The notes: generated by a model not told the origin, from the letters alone. DNA of 64,000 bases from Cyathus striatus (GCA_025738555.1 JAOVFP010000005.1:2790001-2854000), one strand, 5' to 3'; positions 21,867-34,769 are shown, numbered from the stretch's first letter. A program made the numbers and translations.

Positions 21867-22525
21867 CCGGACCAGACCTGCGCGACTTTTGACTGGGCCT
21901 AAGGCCTAGGCTATCAACCTCCTCCTGCGAATTGAAAGACCTATCAACAACATTACATGACCGCATCAATAACCATGTGACAATCCAAATCTGCTTTGAT
22001 TTGGCTTTGATACTACAATTCCTAATTCACATAGGTTTCATGCTTATAAACGTCTCAGAGACCTTGAGTCTCTAGTAAAGCATTGAGTGGATCAATCGTA
22101 ATGTAAGTTGCTTTCTAAAATATAAAAATATAAAGTATGAATTTGAACGACGGACCGCCGTGACGGAAGACCGACAGTGGACTCTGCTACGAAGTACTAT
22201 AAATAATGAGACATATTTCCTTTCGATCGGGTAGTTTATACCTTTCTCATGTTTTGTTTCACATTCTATGGTACTCCATGTACAAGACTATCTTCAGTAC
22301 ATATTTTCATTTGCTCGCCCCATCTACATACCGCCGTCCCACATTCAACTTCTCACCTAATTCTTTTTTTTCCTTTTCTCTTACAATACCCAGGTATTAA
22401 GGGAATTCAAAGTTGGCTGTTTTGTAGCCTTACTACCAGTCACTACGGAAAAATTGCTACAATCTTGCCAAAAACCGTGATCGACAATTCAAACAGAGAA
22501 TTTCACTATACACATTAACTAAGTT

Positions 22526-22735
22526 TTACTCTTTCCTACCTCCATATCTCATTAAAATTTTGGAGGTTGTATAGATAGTACTATGTTCAGACAATATATC
22601 TAATAATATGTATATTTTCGTAAGGTGAAAGGATGTGGTTCCTGTCCAGGAAATTGCATCCACTAGGCTCAACAAAGCTTGTTTCGCGATAACTTGTATC
22701 ACAGTATCAACACGCATCATTCCGTATGTGGACAC
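22526..22735 (-). other. 69-codon - strand ORF conserved between tails A and B
   Basis: The frame reads VDTVIQVIAKQALLSLVDAI and then TSFHLTKIYILLDILSEHS. The B copy at 29526-29735 keeps the frame with about ten residue changes, including the same end GRKE. The size and the hydrophobic stretches would fit one exon of a larger gene, but I find no matching neighbours. Confidence 0.3.
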
Positions 22736-23334
22736 AGAAGGGTACTTAGGTTATGAGATGGGCTTGAATGAGCATCCTGAAGTAACCAGGGCAGTGCAAA
22801 TTTCAAATCAAATGAGCCCTAGGGCCCTAATAATAAGTTCAGGCGATCTAATTCGTGATTTCAGTTGTAAGTTAGTGTTAAAGCTAATAAATAGCCAATA
22901 AAATAACAAGTGGAACATGTGTTGAAGACACTACTTATCGCCAGCATGCTCTATCAACTAGTTACCGTAATCTACAATGGGAGTAAGGTACCCTTCTGAA
23001 GATTCTTGCTGATTCAGGTCTTGAATTAATAGATGATGTAGTGGTGTGTGTTGGTGTATGATTGGTAGACTGACAATGACATTTATAAACGTCTAATGAA
23101 CAAAGATTACTGAATCCACAAGAGCGTGCTTGAGCCCACTAAACCAGTGTTGACTGTTGATTGACTTTTGAGACAGTTTAGCTCCTTGTTTGAAAAGATT
23201 TCAAGTGGATTTTCTTCGGCCTCGCCATTGAAAATCTTGTAAACGGTAAAATTATTCCAGTTAGAGTGATTGTACATGAGAAAGAGTATTATAATAGCTT
23301 TGAAGTTGGTAAGGGAGTAAGTAGTCCGACGTGA

Positions 23335-23400
23335 TCGGCGCCTAGTACAGTAGTACTAGTAGTCGCATCGCTTCAACGCCGATCACACGTCGCGATGCTG
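23335..23400. repeat. Degenerate hairpin, copy A
   Basis: GTGATCGGCG and CGCCGATCAC form the outer stem. The inner stem seen in the B copy (30351-30420) is here replaced by unrelated bases (CTAGTACAGTAGTACTAG). Confidence 0.6.
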
Positions 23401-23739
23401 CCATTATTTTATCACGTAATCAGGCACACCAAATCGTTCAAAATCGCGATCTCAATTCGCTTTGAGTTCACTCCATAAAAAAATACAATCTTTCAGCACT
23501 GAAGTGATTTCAATTCGCACTAGACCACTCCGCAGAACAACGCTAAACACATCAGACAGGTCACTGGAGGTCAGTACTCAAACCTAGTCTCCCATAGTCA
23601 GACTACAGGTATGTGTCTATTTTTTTTTCCTTTGTAACGGCACACATACTGTAGTCTGATTTCACGTGCGCGCCTTTGATACTGGAGTTTTGCTAATTGC
23701 TCATCTTCACGTCCAAAATCTCTTTATAAGGCAATTTTT

Positions 23740-24144
23740 ATGACCCTTCCACAGTCCAGACCCGTGTTTGTGCATTCCTCTTTGCTTCTCTGCAGCTTCC
23801 TGCTCACTGTGCTCCCTCTTTCTCGCCAGTGTCCCTTGCTTGCTGCCCACCATTGGTCATTGATCTTTTCCATCGTATATTCTCTTCTTGCACCTTCTGC
23901 CATGTCTTACTTCATCATATTTCCCCTTTCTTGTGTTCCCAGGCTCTCTAGAAGTTTCCTATTTTTGCGTTCATCTACATCACCACTGGTGACACCGTAT
24001 GGCCCAAAGGAAAATATAAGGGCCTCTCAAGAGCCCACTACAATTAGCACCTACATTCTTGAAGACTTACCACCACAAAATGTCCTAAGACAGCAAACTC
24101 CAGTATCGCCCCCCACATCAAAACAGACTAACTCAAACCCATAG
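23740..24144 (+). other. Possible gene start conserved between tails A and B
   Basis: A 134-codon frame with a hydrophobic, Cys/Leu/Ser-rich first half and a polar second half containing TPYGPKENIRASQEP and YILEDLPPQN. A TATA-like TTTATAAGG lies about 20 bp upstream. The B copy (30700-31107) shares the frame through the EDLPP segment and then diverges where an extra segment is present. I do not recognise it; it could be the 5' end of a decayed secreted-protein gene. Confidence 0.3.
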
Positions 24145-25060
24145 GTAGACGGTTTTGATCAGGACTAGCGTGTTTACAAGATATTTCTAATTATTGGAAG
24201 AGCGGGGAGGAGTTTGTGAGAAGTGAGATGCAGAAGCCTGATGAACTAAAATAGCTATCGGTCGCGAATCCCGCCATACATACTTTACGAGTACCTCCGG
24301 AATACTAAGTAAATTCATCAAACCTTGCAGCGCTTTCATCACGCTACTTACCTGTATCCTTACATACATGTAAGTAGTATGTAGCCTTATGTAGCATTTA
24401 ACCTGTTACATAAAAATAGATGAGGCTCACGCTTTGCTTCTAGTGGGATATGTATTTCTTACATGTCTTAAAGTAAAGCATAGAGAAGATCCGAAGTCAC
24501 TTCGTGCCTTATTCCGCAAGATCACTCACGGGGCCGACCGTAAACTTACCAGGATCGTTGAATAACGAAGGGATTCTACCATGCAAAACCATAACCTCCA
24601 TCAACTTTTGTTCATTGTACCTTTTTGTCACGTCTATACAGTGCTTACAAGTAGAAGCTCTTTGTGGAATAGTTATTTGTGGATTAATCGAATATATGAA
24701 GTTCTCCAACAAGTATCGATGTGCATTCTGTACTGAAATACTTTTGATGCCTTAACCGACATCTGTAGATGTGTCATTGTAACTGAAAGTACATCCATTG
24801 GATATCTGATCATCACTAAAATATGAATTTACACATCTAATGTACGTACTTAATCTGTACTACATTCGCACTTCCCCCACACAGAACGTTAACGAGATAC
24901 GCCCTATCAAAACTTTGAATTGTAGACTGATTATCATGAACTTGATGATGTCTCTTGGGTGAGCTAAAGAATGAGCGCCAATGTTTCTCGGCACCAGATT
25001 TTATATAAATGACACTGATGTACACATATTTCAATAGCTTAACCCTCACTCATCCCCACC

Positions 25061-26674
25061 ATGACAGAGACACCACTTCCCCTGGACCAACTACACCAAC
25101 AAGTTGTTGTCACCTCAATGAAACACTTACGGATCGAAAATGTATGGCTAAATTTTATTCAAGTGTTTATTACAAGAATGTCTAACTTTTGATGAAGGAG
25201 ATAAACGGTAAGGAGCATGAAATATATATACCAGATCCAGAATTGAACACTAGTGGTTCAGTTATGGCTTTCTCCCTAATGGAAAGTATTCAATATAATC
25301 TTGATACAATCACCTTTTAGGCAGCAAGCTAATGGTTATGTGTACATTAACAGGTATATGATTACTTGTTGACATTCGAACGCGAGGTCAATTTGGTCTG
25401 GAATGCACACTGGGGCGTCATGAATTTAATGTATATTCTCGCTCGATATGTTCCATTTATTATGATCAGTGTGATATGTATATCCTCTCCTTTTCTCATT
25501 CTACTGAATGTTATTAATATAAGTCGTCATTACCAGATCGAGTAGCCTCAGATGTGTCAGCAACAAGATGCAAATCTCTGTACCTATTTGCAACATGTAG
25601 GTAAAGATTCTCTTAATTGATTAAAAGTATATTTATGTGAATTGTGATAAAAAGGGTTTCTCTTCATTGGTATGGGTGCAGCTGAGGGTAATATCACTAA
25701 AATCAATTAATAAAGAGTCTCACCCCTCCTTCCTGAAGCTCTCTTAACTATACGAACCTGGGCAACCTGTGGAAGACGAAGATGGCTTGGAATTGTGCTA
25801 TTATTTTACTTTATAGGAATGTGGGTTGGGGTTATCATAGCGACCTCTCGATTCCTAGATTCCATGGAATGTACGTCTAAACATACCTCCAAATGCACTC
25901 CAAATGCAAAACTTTGACTTATGACGTTTAACATTCAGTTGTGCTACAAGGGCCCCTACGCCCCGTATTGCATGGCTGCTTAATCACAAGTGCGAAAAGC
26001 AATTTACTTGTTATTGACTGGGCTCTTCTTTTTGTCTTTGATGCTGGTATGCCAAATTTTGTGTGCACACATAGGGCGAATGTTTATCCACATTACAGTT
26101 AATTTGGGACTGATACTCGTGCCAGCTTATTACTCATGTAAGCAGATTTTTCTACCTACCCCTCACTAACTGAAATCGTTACTAGTCAAAGAGGGATCGT
26201 CGAATTTGGTCCGTGTGGTCTTACATGACGGTAAGAGTCAAACAGCTCTAGGGTTCCTACATACAATTAAGTTTGAGTAGGGATCTTCTACTATATTTAT
26301 ATTGTCGGTACGTTTATTTTCTCAGACGAAAGCGCCTGTAGTAACTTTATTTCCCTTGGAAGTTGTGGCTACAGCAAACATAGTGGTTGCCTCGAGTGCA
26401 GAGGTAAGCGAACCAACTCTGATCATTCATATATATCGGTCACTGAATGACTTGAGTTTAGCCCGATTATTCTCCACTCCTTGTCGAGTACGTGTCTTCG
26501 AAATATAACCGAATATCGAGAAAGCGGCTGAACCACTCAATGTATATTCACAGGCTTGGGCGAGTGCTTCATGCGATATTTGCATGTCGGGTGGTCCTTC
26601 ATGCACGTGAAGAGGCTCGCAAAACGGAGATGGCCTCAACAATGACGCTGAACAATATCAGAACGCGAGTTTAG
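25061..26674 (+). pseudogene. DUF6533-type membrane protein, copy B (broken)
   Basis: Exons match copy D along the whole gene, from MTETPLPLDQLHQQVVV to a last exon LGRVLHAIFACRVVLHAREE ending at TAG 26672-26674. The DUF6533 signature YDYLLTFER EVNLVW is present near 25360-25400. The donor after the second exon (about 25282) is GA, not GT. A TATATAAA box lies about 60 bp upstream of the ATG. Some exons are well preserved, so a shortened or mis-spliced product cannot be excluded, but full-length splicing as in D should fail. Confidence 0.75.
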
Positions 26675-27049
26675 TTGCCATTTCAATTTGATTTCCCACT
26701 CTTATTATGCGGCTTGTTTTTTTGTTACATGGAACCTGTATAAATATCCTCAATTTCGTATCTTGAAATTGGAGACGAGATATATAATTGTATACTGCTA
26801 TGGTAATGGCACACACCCGATGATAGATTGGCATAATGATGGTTCCGACTCCATCTAAAAGATGATTCAAGTATGGTCAAACTGGGAGGACGAAAGCTGG
26901 AGCAGGTATGTTGGCATCTGCAACCTTCGGGGACAGTGGATGAAAGGGAAGATTTCGTATGGAGGCATTGAGGTGATTCGGAGGGGTCGGAGTCTAGGTA
27001 AGTGTTGGGGTTTAGGGGCATAGGAACGGGGTATGGGTATTTAAGTTTA

Positions 27050-28960
27050 ATTTAGGCTGGATTTGAGTTATGGATAATAAAAGTCGATTTGCCTCATGGC
27101 GCAGACGCCCAGGATTAGACCACTACGCGCTCAACATTGAATAACCAGAGTTCACAAATAAAAGCAGATCTTTTCTAATCAAAGTATTTGTTAAGTATAC
27201 AGCAATAATTCTGCAAGGCGCATAACTATGAAGTAAACAAAATAAAAGTCCGAAATTATCCAATCCTGAGCAAATAGTCTGTATGAGAAAGAAAAGAAAC
27301 AAATCTACAGCTGCAATGCGGTCTGAATTCCAATAATAGCTGGGGTGGTGGTACAGGGAGATAGAATACAATGGAATAGGCTGTGCACTGTGCAGATAGG
27401 CTGTACCGAGGACATGCAAAACATAGCGAAGCAATAGTGTGTGATCGGATGGAAAAGTAATTCTTTACAGTCGAAATTATGCAAAAGGACGAGAAGTGCG
27501 TCGTGGGAAAGGTCATCCACGGTTCAAATAGAGAAGCGGTAGCAAGCGTTTCATAGAGCAGATATCTTGAAAGGAAATAAGAGAGCGAGGAGAATGTAAG
27601 GGGGAGGAGGTTGAAGAGCAGATACGGCGACGCAGCCGAACACAAGTGTTTGGCGGGTAGAGATGCGGGCGTGGAGGGGGTGAGAATTTGACGAGTAGGA
27701 ACACGGGACCGACAAGAATTGGGAGTTCGAGCAGTGGTAGCGGGTGAGCAATAGGTTGAAGAGCAGGGATGAGGTGTTGAGAAATATGGCCATCCAAATG
27801 GCAAAAGCACTACGCCTCCGATGGAAACGTGCAGAGGATAATTCAAAGAGTAAAATGGTCAACCAGAGTGAGCGGCCTGTAGACCACGCGAAGAGCCCCT
27901 GGCCCAAGCCGACAAAACAATGGATCCCGTGCGAAGGGCAACGCGAATAGCAAAAGCTGCTGGTATCATTCGATAGCCCAAAGGTTACACGAAAAACACC
28001 AACTCACTGTATGGCGCAAAACACCAAGCCAAATCGGATAGCCCAGCAGGTTTGCCCGATGAACTGTCCATAGAGAGACCCAGAAAGCCAGGTCTAAATC
28101 GGTAATCCATAGAATGCACGATATAGACCAACATGAGTCGGAGTTACCCACCACGTAACGGAGACGCTGTGCAAGCGTCTAGCCAACGAGCGCGATCCAT
28201 ATTCATTCCAGGCAGAGGAAACTTGATATCTTGCTCAGAGTCCTGCCCAATTTCCCCGTGTGGTTCCAAGACGGGAGACAGAATTCCGGTCACTAAAAAT
28301 GAGAGTAAATATAAATTAGTAAAGTAATATCGTACAATAGAGAAAAGAAAGAGAACATACGCTCAAGTCAACACCATTCCCACAACGGTATGCATCCCCT
28401 GCGCGGAATCGGTATGCAGCATCCTAAAGCCACGCTATCATAAGCTTCTATTCAAATCATCGCGTCGAGAAAAGACTTACCGCCTTGAAACAATCGCTGA
28501 GTCACCATCTTTATTCAACCCTTTGCCCAGTACCAACGTCCTAAACTCCACCTTACAGGATTCTCCCTAATCGCCTGTACAGAACCTGACGATGTGCTTG
28601 TAACTGATGTTTTTGAGAATCTTCGGTGGGAGGGGAAGCCAGGCTGGAGGTTTGAGGGAAGGGAATCTGAAAAGGAGGCATTGAGGCTGACCATCGGGGA
28701 ACATGGGACGAGACGGGGAAAGAAGTATACGGCGTCGGAGGAGGGAGACGGGAGTGTTGGGGCCTGAGCAAGTTAGAGTCAGACTCCGTAGCATTATGGA
28801 CGTTAAACGAGGACGGTTCGTGAAGAGAGGGGGTGGTAGAGGGGATAATAAGAGGGAGAAGGGAGAACTGGAGGACGACGAACAAAAAGAACTGCCCCCC
28901 AGTTCTGAGCAGTATATACGAGATGGGGTGTGGGGCTGTTCAACGTTACATGACCGCATC
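27050..28960 (-). pseudogene. Region X, copy B: decayed - strand gene
   Basis: Best preserved of the three copies. - strand pieces include TESDSNLLRPQHSRLPPP with DSQKHQLQAHRQVLYRR (about 28570-28830), a piece TGILSPVLEPHGEIG followed by FPLPGMNMDRARWLDACTAS (about 28160-28290) with a plausible GT donor, and hydrophobic stretches with FAIWMAIFLNTSSLLFNLL near 27750. Several frames are still interrupted. The family is unknown to me. Confidence 0.4.
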
Positions 28961-29525
28961 AATCACCACGTGACAATCCAAATCCGTTTTGATACTACAA
29001 TATTTAACTCACATAGGTTTCATGCTTATAAACGTCTCAGAGACCTTGAGTCTCTAGTTGAAAAAGGTGCAAGTACAGAGTCGCTAGTAAAGCATTAAGT
29101 GAATTAATCGCAATGTAAGCTACTTTCTAGAATATAAAAATATAAAGTATGAATTTGAACGACGGACCGCCGTGACGGAAGACCGACAGTGGATTCTGCT
29201 ACAAAGTACTATAAACGGTGAAACATATTTCCTTTCGATCGGGTAGTTTATATGTTTTGTTTCACATTCTATGGTACTCCATGTAGAAGACTATCTTCAG
29301 TACATATTTTCATTTGCTCGCCCTATCTACATACCGCCGTCCCACATTCAACCTCTCACCTAATTCTTTTTTCCTTTTTTCTTACAATACCCAGGTATTA
29401 GGGGAATTCAAAGTTGGCTGATTGTAGCGTTACTACCTGTCGCTACGGACAAATCGCTACAATCTTGCCGAAAATCGTGATTGACAATTCAAACGGAGAA
29501 CCCCACCATACACATTCACTAAGTT

Positions 29526-29735
29526 TCACTCTTTCCTACCTCTATATCTCATTAAAAATTTGGAAGTTGTATAGATAATATTATATTCAGACAATATATC
29601 TAATAATATGTATATTTTCGTAAGGTGAAAGGATGTGGTTCCTGTCCAGGAAATTGCATCCACTAGGCTCAACAAAGCCGGTTTCACGATAACTTTTATC
29701 ACAGTATCAACGCGCACCCTTCCGTATCTGGACAC
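29526..29735 (-). other. 69-codon - strand ORF, tail B copy
   Basis: Homologue of 22526-22735; reads VDTVIKVIVKPALLSLVDAI and FHLTKIYILLDILSEYN. The frame is intact in both tails, which is more than expected for the decayed surroundings, but no start context, partner exon or family is recognised. Confidence 0.3.
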
Positions 29736-30350
29736 TGAAGGGTACTTAGGTCATAAGATGGGCTTAGACGAGCATCCTGGAGTAACCAGGGCAGTGCAAG
29801 ATTTCAAATCAAATGAACCGTAGGGCCCTAATTATAGAGCCTTAATAATAAGTTCAGGCGATCTAGTTTGTGGTTTCGGTTGTAAGTTGGTGTTAAAGCT
29901 AATACCCAATCAAATAACAAGTGGAACATGTGTTGAGAATTGGTCAAGAACATCGTTTGCATAGCACAAGTATTCGAAGACACTACTTATCGCCAGCGTA
30001 CTCTATCGACTAGTTACCGTAATCTACAATGGGAGCAAGGTACCCTTCTGACTAGATTCTTGCGGACTCGAGTCTCAAATTAGCAGATGGTGTAGTGGTG
30101 TGTGTTGGTGTATGATTGGTAGACTGATGATGGCGTTTATAAATGTCTAGTGAACAAACAAGAGCGTGCTTGAGCCCACTAAACCAGTGTTGACTGTTGA
30201 TTGACTTTTGAGACGGTTTAGCTCCTTGTTTCAAAGAATTTCAAGTGGATTTTCTTTTGTCTGATCATGAAAATTGTTCCAGTTAGAGTGATTGTACATG
30301 AGAAAGAGTATTATGATAGCTATGAAGTTGGTAAAGTAGGTAGTCCGACA

Positions 30351-30420
30351 TGATCGGCGTTGAAGCGACGCGACTATGTACACTATGTACTATGTAGTCG
30401 CGTCGCTTCAACACCGATCA
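30351..30420. repeat. Near-perfect hairpin
   Basis: The left arm 30351-30376 (from TGATCGGCGTTGAAGCGACG) pairs with the right arm 30395-30420 with a single C/T difference. The loop is about 18 bp of TATGTA-type sequence. It could be a small inverted-repeat element or a source of hairpin RNA. Confidence 0.8.
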
Positions 30421-30699
30421 CACGTCGCGATGCTGCCAAAATACGATCTGTCAGCAAAAGCAAACTGAAGTGATTTCAATTCGCACTAGATCACTCCGCG
30501 GAACAACACTAAACATAGCCCACAGGTCACTAGAGGTCAGTACTCAAACTTAGTCTCCCGTAGTCAGACTACAGGTATGCATCTATGTTTGTTTTCCTTT
30601 TGTAACGACATACATACTGTACTCTGATTTCACGCGCGCCCTTGATACCCAAAATCGCCTTATAAGGCGATTTCTGCAGCCCTTCCACGGTCCGGACCC

Positions 30700-31107
30700 A
30701 TGTTTGTGCGTTCCTCTTTGCTTCTCTCGGCAGCTTTCTGCTCACTGTGTCCCCTCTTCCTCGCCACGGTGTCCCTTGCTTGCTGCTCACCGTTGGTCAT
30801 TGATATTTTCCATCATATATTCTCTTCTTGTACCTTTATTTCATCATATTCTCCCTTTCTTGTGTTTCTCAGACTCTCTAGAGGTTTTCTATTTTTGTGT
30901 TCATCTACATCACCACTGACGACACCGTATGGCTCAAAGGAAAATATAAGGGCCTCTCAAGGGCCCATTTCAATTGGCGCCTACATTCTCGAAGACCTAC
31001 CACCACGAAATGGCCTAAGACGGCATCAACCTGCTATACCATCTCTTCCCCTCTCTGACCCTTGTCTGCTCTCTTTTCTCCGCTTACTTCTTCCTTCAGC
31101 CTTATAA
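30700..31107 (+). other. Possible gene start, tail B copy
   Basis: Homologue of 23740-24144. It shares PYGSKENIRASQGP and YILEDLPPRN, then runs into the extra segment at 31030. A TTATAAGGCG TATA-like site is upstream. Confidence 0.3.
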
Positions 31108-31395
31108 GACCTGGAATCTGTGAACATTTGGAAGGGGTGTGGTATATAGTAAATTGAGTAGGAAGAGAATCTACTTATCCTGGCCTATGACTGGGTCTCT
31201 TCCCTCCGGGCCATACTATGCTGTGCCTCCAACAATCACACCACGGGGATAGAATACATTAATCATACTTATTGAATTGATTCTACTCGATAAATAACTT
31301 CAATACAGTATATCTAAGTCTATGGACAGGAATGTCTCATTTGTGTCTCATTCCAATAGATGAGGCTACTAGCAATTTTCACATGATCATAATAT
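31030..31395. mobile_element. Extra 365 bp segment in tail B, possible small insertion
   Basis: Tail A reads straight from AGACAGC to AACTCCAGTATCG, whereas tail B has about 365 bp between the same points. TCAAC occurs at both edges (about 31026-31030 and 31396-31400), which would fit a 5 bp target duplication. I see neither TG..CA ends nor inverted repeats, so the type is open. Confidence 0.4.
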
Positions 31396-32361
31396 TCAAC
31401 TCCAGTATCGCCCCTCCACATCAAAACAGATTAACTCAAACCCATACGTAGACGGTTTTGATCGAGACTAGTATGTCCACAAGATATTGCTAATTATTAA
31501 AAGAGTGGGGAGGAGTTTGTGAGAAAGTGAGATGCGGAGGGCCGATGAATTAAAATAGCTATCAGTCGCGAATCCCGCCATACATACTTTACGAGTACCC
31601 CTGGAACACTAAGAAAACCCACCAAACCCCGCAGCGCCCCCACCACTCTACTTACCTGTATCCTTACATACATTTAAGTAGTATGTAGCCTTATGTAGCA
31701 CTTAACCTATTGCATAAAAATAGATGAGGCTCACGCTTTGCTTCTAGTGGGATATGTATTTACTACATGTCTTAAAGTAAAGCATAAAGATCCGAAGTCA
31801 CTTCGTGCCTTATTCCGCAGGACCACTCATGGTGCCGACTGCAAACTTACCAGGGTCCTTGAATAACGAAGAGATTCTACCGTGCAAAATCATAACCTCC
31901 GTTAGCTTTTGTTCATTGCACCCATTTTTTACCTCTATACAGTGCTTACAAGTAGAAGCTCTCTGTGTAATAGTTATCTGTGAATTAATCGAATACATGA
32001 AGTTCTCCAACAAGTATCGATGTGCATTCTGTACTGAAATACTTTTGATGCCTTAACCAACATCTGTAGATGTGTCATTGTAACTGAAAGTACATCCATT
32101 GGATATCTGATCATCACGAAAATGTGAACTTACACACCTAGTGTACATACTTAATCTGCACTACATTCGCACTTCCCCCACACAGAACATTAACGAGATA
32201 CGCCCTATCAAAACTTTTAATTGTAGACTGATTATCATGAACTTGATGATGTCTCTCGGGTGAGCTAAAGTATGAACGCCAATGTTTCTCGGCACCAGAT
32301 TCTATATAAATGGCACTGCTGTGCACATATTTCAATAGCTTAACCTTCATTCATCCTCACT

Positions 32362-33934
32362 ATGACAGAGACACCGCTGCCCCTCGACCAACTACACCAA
32401 CAAGTTATCGTCGCCTCAATGAAACACTTACGGATCGAAAATGTATAGCTAAATTTTATTCAAGTGTTTATTACAAGAATGTCTAACTTTTGATGAAGGA
32501 GATAAATGGTAAGGAGCATGAAATATATATATTAAATCCAGAATTGAGTACTAGTGGTTCAGTTATGGCTTTCACCCTAATGGAAAGTATTCAATATAAT
32601 CTTGATACAATCACCTTTTAGGCAGCAAGCTAATGGTTACATGTACATTAACAGGTATATGATTACTTGTTGACATTCGAGCACGAGGTCAATTTGGTCT
32701 GGAATGCACCCTGGGGCGTCATGAATTTAATGTATATTCTCGCTCGATATGTTCCATTTATTATGGTCGGTATGATAGGTATATCCTCTCTTTTCTCATT
32801 CTACTGAATGTTATTAATATAAGTCGTCGTTACCAGATCGAGTAGCCTCAGATGCGTCAGCAACAAGATGCAAATCTCTGTACCTACTTACAACATGTAG
32901 GTAAAGATTCTCTTAATTCACTAAAAGTATATTTAAGTGAACCGTGATAAAAAGGGTCTCTCTTCATTGGTATGGGTGCAGCTGAAGGTAATATCACTAA
33001 AATCAATTAATAAAAAGTCTCACCCCTCCTTCCTGAAGCTCTCTTAACTATACGAACCTGGGCAGTTTGTGGAAGACGAAGATGGCTTGGAATTGTACTA
33101 TTATTTTACTTTATAGGAATGTGGGTTGGGGTGGTCGTAGCGACCTCTCGATTCCTAGATTCCATGGAATGTACGTCTAAACATACCTCCAAATGCAATA
33201 CCTTGACTTACGATGTTTAACATTCAGTTGTGCTACAAGGGCCCCTACGCCCCGTATTGCACGGCTGCTTAATCACAAGTGCGAAAAGCAATTTACTTAT
33301 TATTGACTGGGCTCTTCTTTTCGTCTTTGATGTTGGTATGCCAAATTTTGTGTACGTACAATAGAGCGTGTGCTTATCCACATTACAGTCAATTTGGGAC
33401 TGATGCTTGTGCCAGCTTATTACTTATGTAAGCAGATTTTTCTGTCTACCCCTCACTAACTGAAATTGTTACTAGTCAAAGAGGGGTCGTCGAATTTGGT
33501 CCGTGTGGTCTTACGTGACGGTAAGAGTTAAACAGCCCTAGGATTCCTACATACAATTAAGTTTGAGTAGGGATCTTCTACTATATTTATATTGTCGGTA
33601 TGTTTATTTTCTCAAACGGAAGTGCCTGTAGTAACTTTATTTACCTTGGAAGCTGTGGCTTCAGCAAACATAGTGGTTGCCGCGAGTGCGGAGGTAAGCG
33701 AACCACCTCGGAGCATATATTGGTCACTGAATAACTTGAATTTAGACCGATTACTCTCCACTTCTTGTCGAGTACGTGCCTTTAAATATGAACCCAATAT
33801 TTAGAAAGAGACCGAATCTCTCAATGTAATTTCACAGGCTTGGACGAGTTCTGCATTCGGTATTTGCATGCCGGGTGGTCCTTCAAGCACGTGAAGAGGC
33901 TCGTAAAACGGAGATAGCCTCAACATTGCAATGA
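32362..33934 (+). pseudogene. DUF6533-type membrane protein, copy C (broken)
   Basis: Nearly identical to copy A in layout, including the in-frame TAG after IENV in the first exon and the GA donor after exon 2 (about 32582). It ends with LGRVLHSVFACRVVLQAREE-like sequence at TGA 33932-33934. Sharing of both lesions with A places A and C as closest relatives. Confidence 0.75.
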
Positions 33935-34258
33935 TGCTGGATGTCATAACGCGAGTTTGGTTGGTATTTCAATTTGATTTCTCACTCTTACTATGTTAGC
34001 TTGTTTTGTTACATGGAACCTGTATAGATATAAGTGATTTCGTATCTTGAATTCGGAGACAAAATATATAAAAATATATAACAGTATACTACTGTGATGA
34101 TGACACACACCCGATGATAGAACGATGGTTCCGATTCCATCGAAGAGATATGTTAGGGAAACTTTATAGTACACAGGAAAATAACAATTCAGCATAAAAT
34201 GATATGGATATTTACGCAAGTGTTGCCTGTTGTAGGATCTACCATAGCCTAGACTACC

Positions 34259-34690
34259 TCAAGCAGTCTCATCTGGGTGCACAACATGTGTGATTCCCGA
34301 TACTTAGTAACTCTCCAAAAGTTTCAGGCCTTCAAGTATCCCAGCGAGACCACCAGAAAGTACTTGAACTTTATTCGGATATACAGTGGGATGAAATAGA
34401 TTTAAACATTTGAAGAAATGTGGTCGAGTAGGAGATACTTACCATGATGGCTCCAGTTTCCAAGAAGGATGTAATAATACCGTATATTTCTTTGAATTAT
34501 TCCACGTTCTGTGGAGCAGTAATAACAGCTGAGACGGCAATTATGCTTTTCCCAAAACCTTCAGCCACATTTATCTGAGAAGGACGAGTACGACCTTTCC
34601 ACCACACTCGAGAAGATCATAGCTAGCTTGCTGCATCTCTTGAATAGACATAGCGTCATAAACAAGCTTTATCGGTTCAGTATTGTGAGC
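34259..34690 (-). pseudogene. Truncated zinc-type alcohol dehydrogenase, copy C
   Basis: Same two 3' exons, same 4 bp deletion and same breakpoint as in copy A. The last exon reads VQVLSGGLAGILEGLK. It lacks the catalytic domain and half of the Rossmann fold. Confidence 0.8.
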
Positions 34691-34769
34691 GATCGTCTTA
34701 AATATGGGGAGGAAGACTCATAGAGGGCGCGTATTCAGATGCTTGCTATTCTGCATGTAGTAGAGATGC

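Larger units (their letters stand above)
7139..21908. mobile_element. Outer terminal-inverted-repeat element (hAT-like), host of the nested stack
   Basis: Inverted copies of about 42 bp lie at 7139-7181 and 21867-21908; both contain the word CCCAGTCAAAAGTCGCGC and begin with TAGG. Homology between module A and modules B and C is lost exactly between these points and resumes after 21930, so the whole block is an insertion. The TAGG start fits the hAT superfamily, but the direct repeats next to the ends are weak (AGAACCTG on the left, TCAACCTC on the right if the terminus is taken at CTA 21913), so the superfamily is tentative. Without inner insertions it would be about 2.1 kb and carries no transposase, only part of a kinase-like gene. 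Confidence 0.65.
21930..24420 (+). repeat. Tail of module A, matching the tail of module B
   Basis: Homologous to about 28950-31740. The two tails share the order: short flank, a block around 22140-22200 (GACGGACCGCCGTGACGG), the block with the 69-codon - strand ORF, a hairpin region, and a + strand ORF beginning near 23740. Module C lacks this tail. Confidence 0.85.
24420..31740 (+). repeat. Module B of the segmental duplication
   Basis: Runs from the shared 5' flank (24420-25060), through a broken DUF6533 gene, directly into region X (27050-28960) and the tail (28950-31740). The dehydrogenase and the following 1.5 kb are missing: homology jumps at about 26868 from the A-module position near 3140 to the A-module position near 4862. 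Confidence 0.85.
28950..31740 (+). repeat. Tail of module B
   Basis: Second copy of the tail at 21930-24420. It contains the 69-codon - strand ORF (29526-29735), a better-preserved hairpin (30351-30420) and the + strand ORF at 30700. It also has an extra segment at about 31030-31395. Confidence 0.85.
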
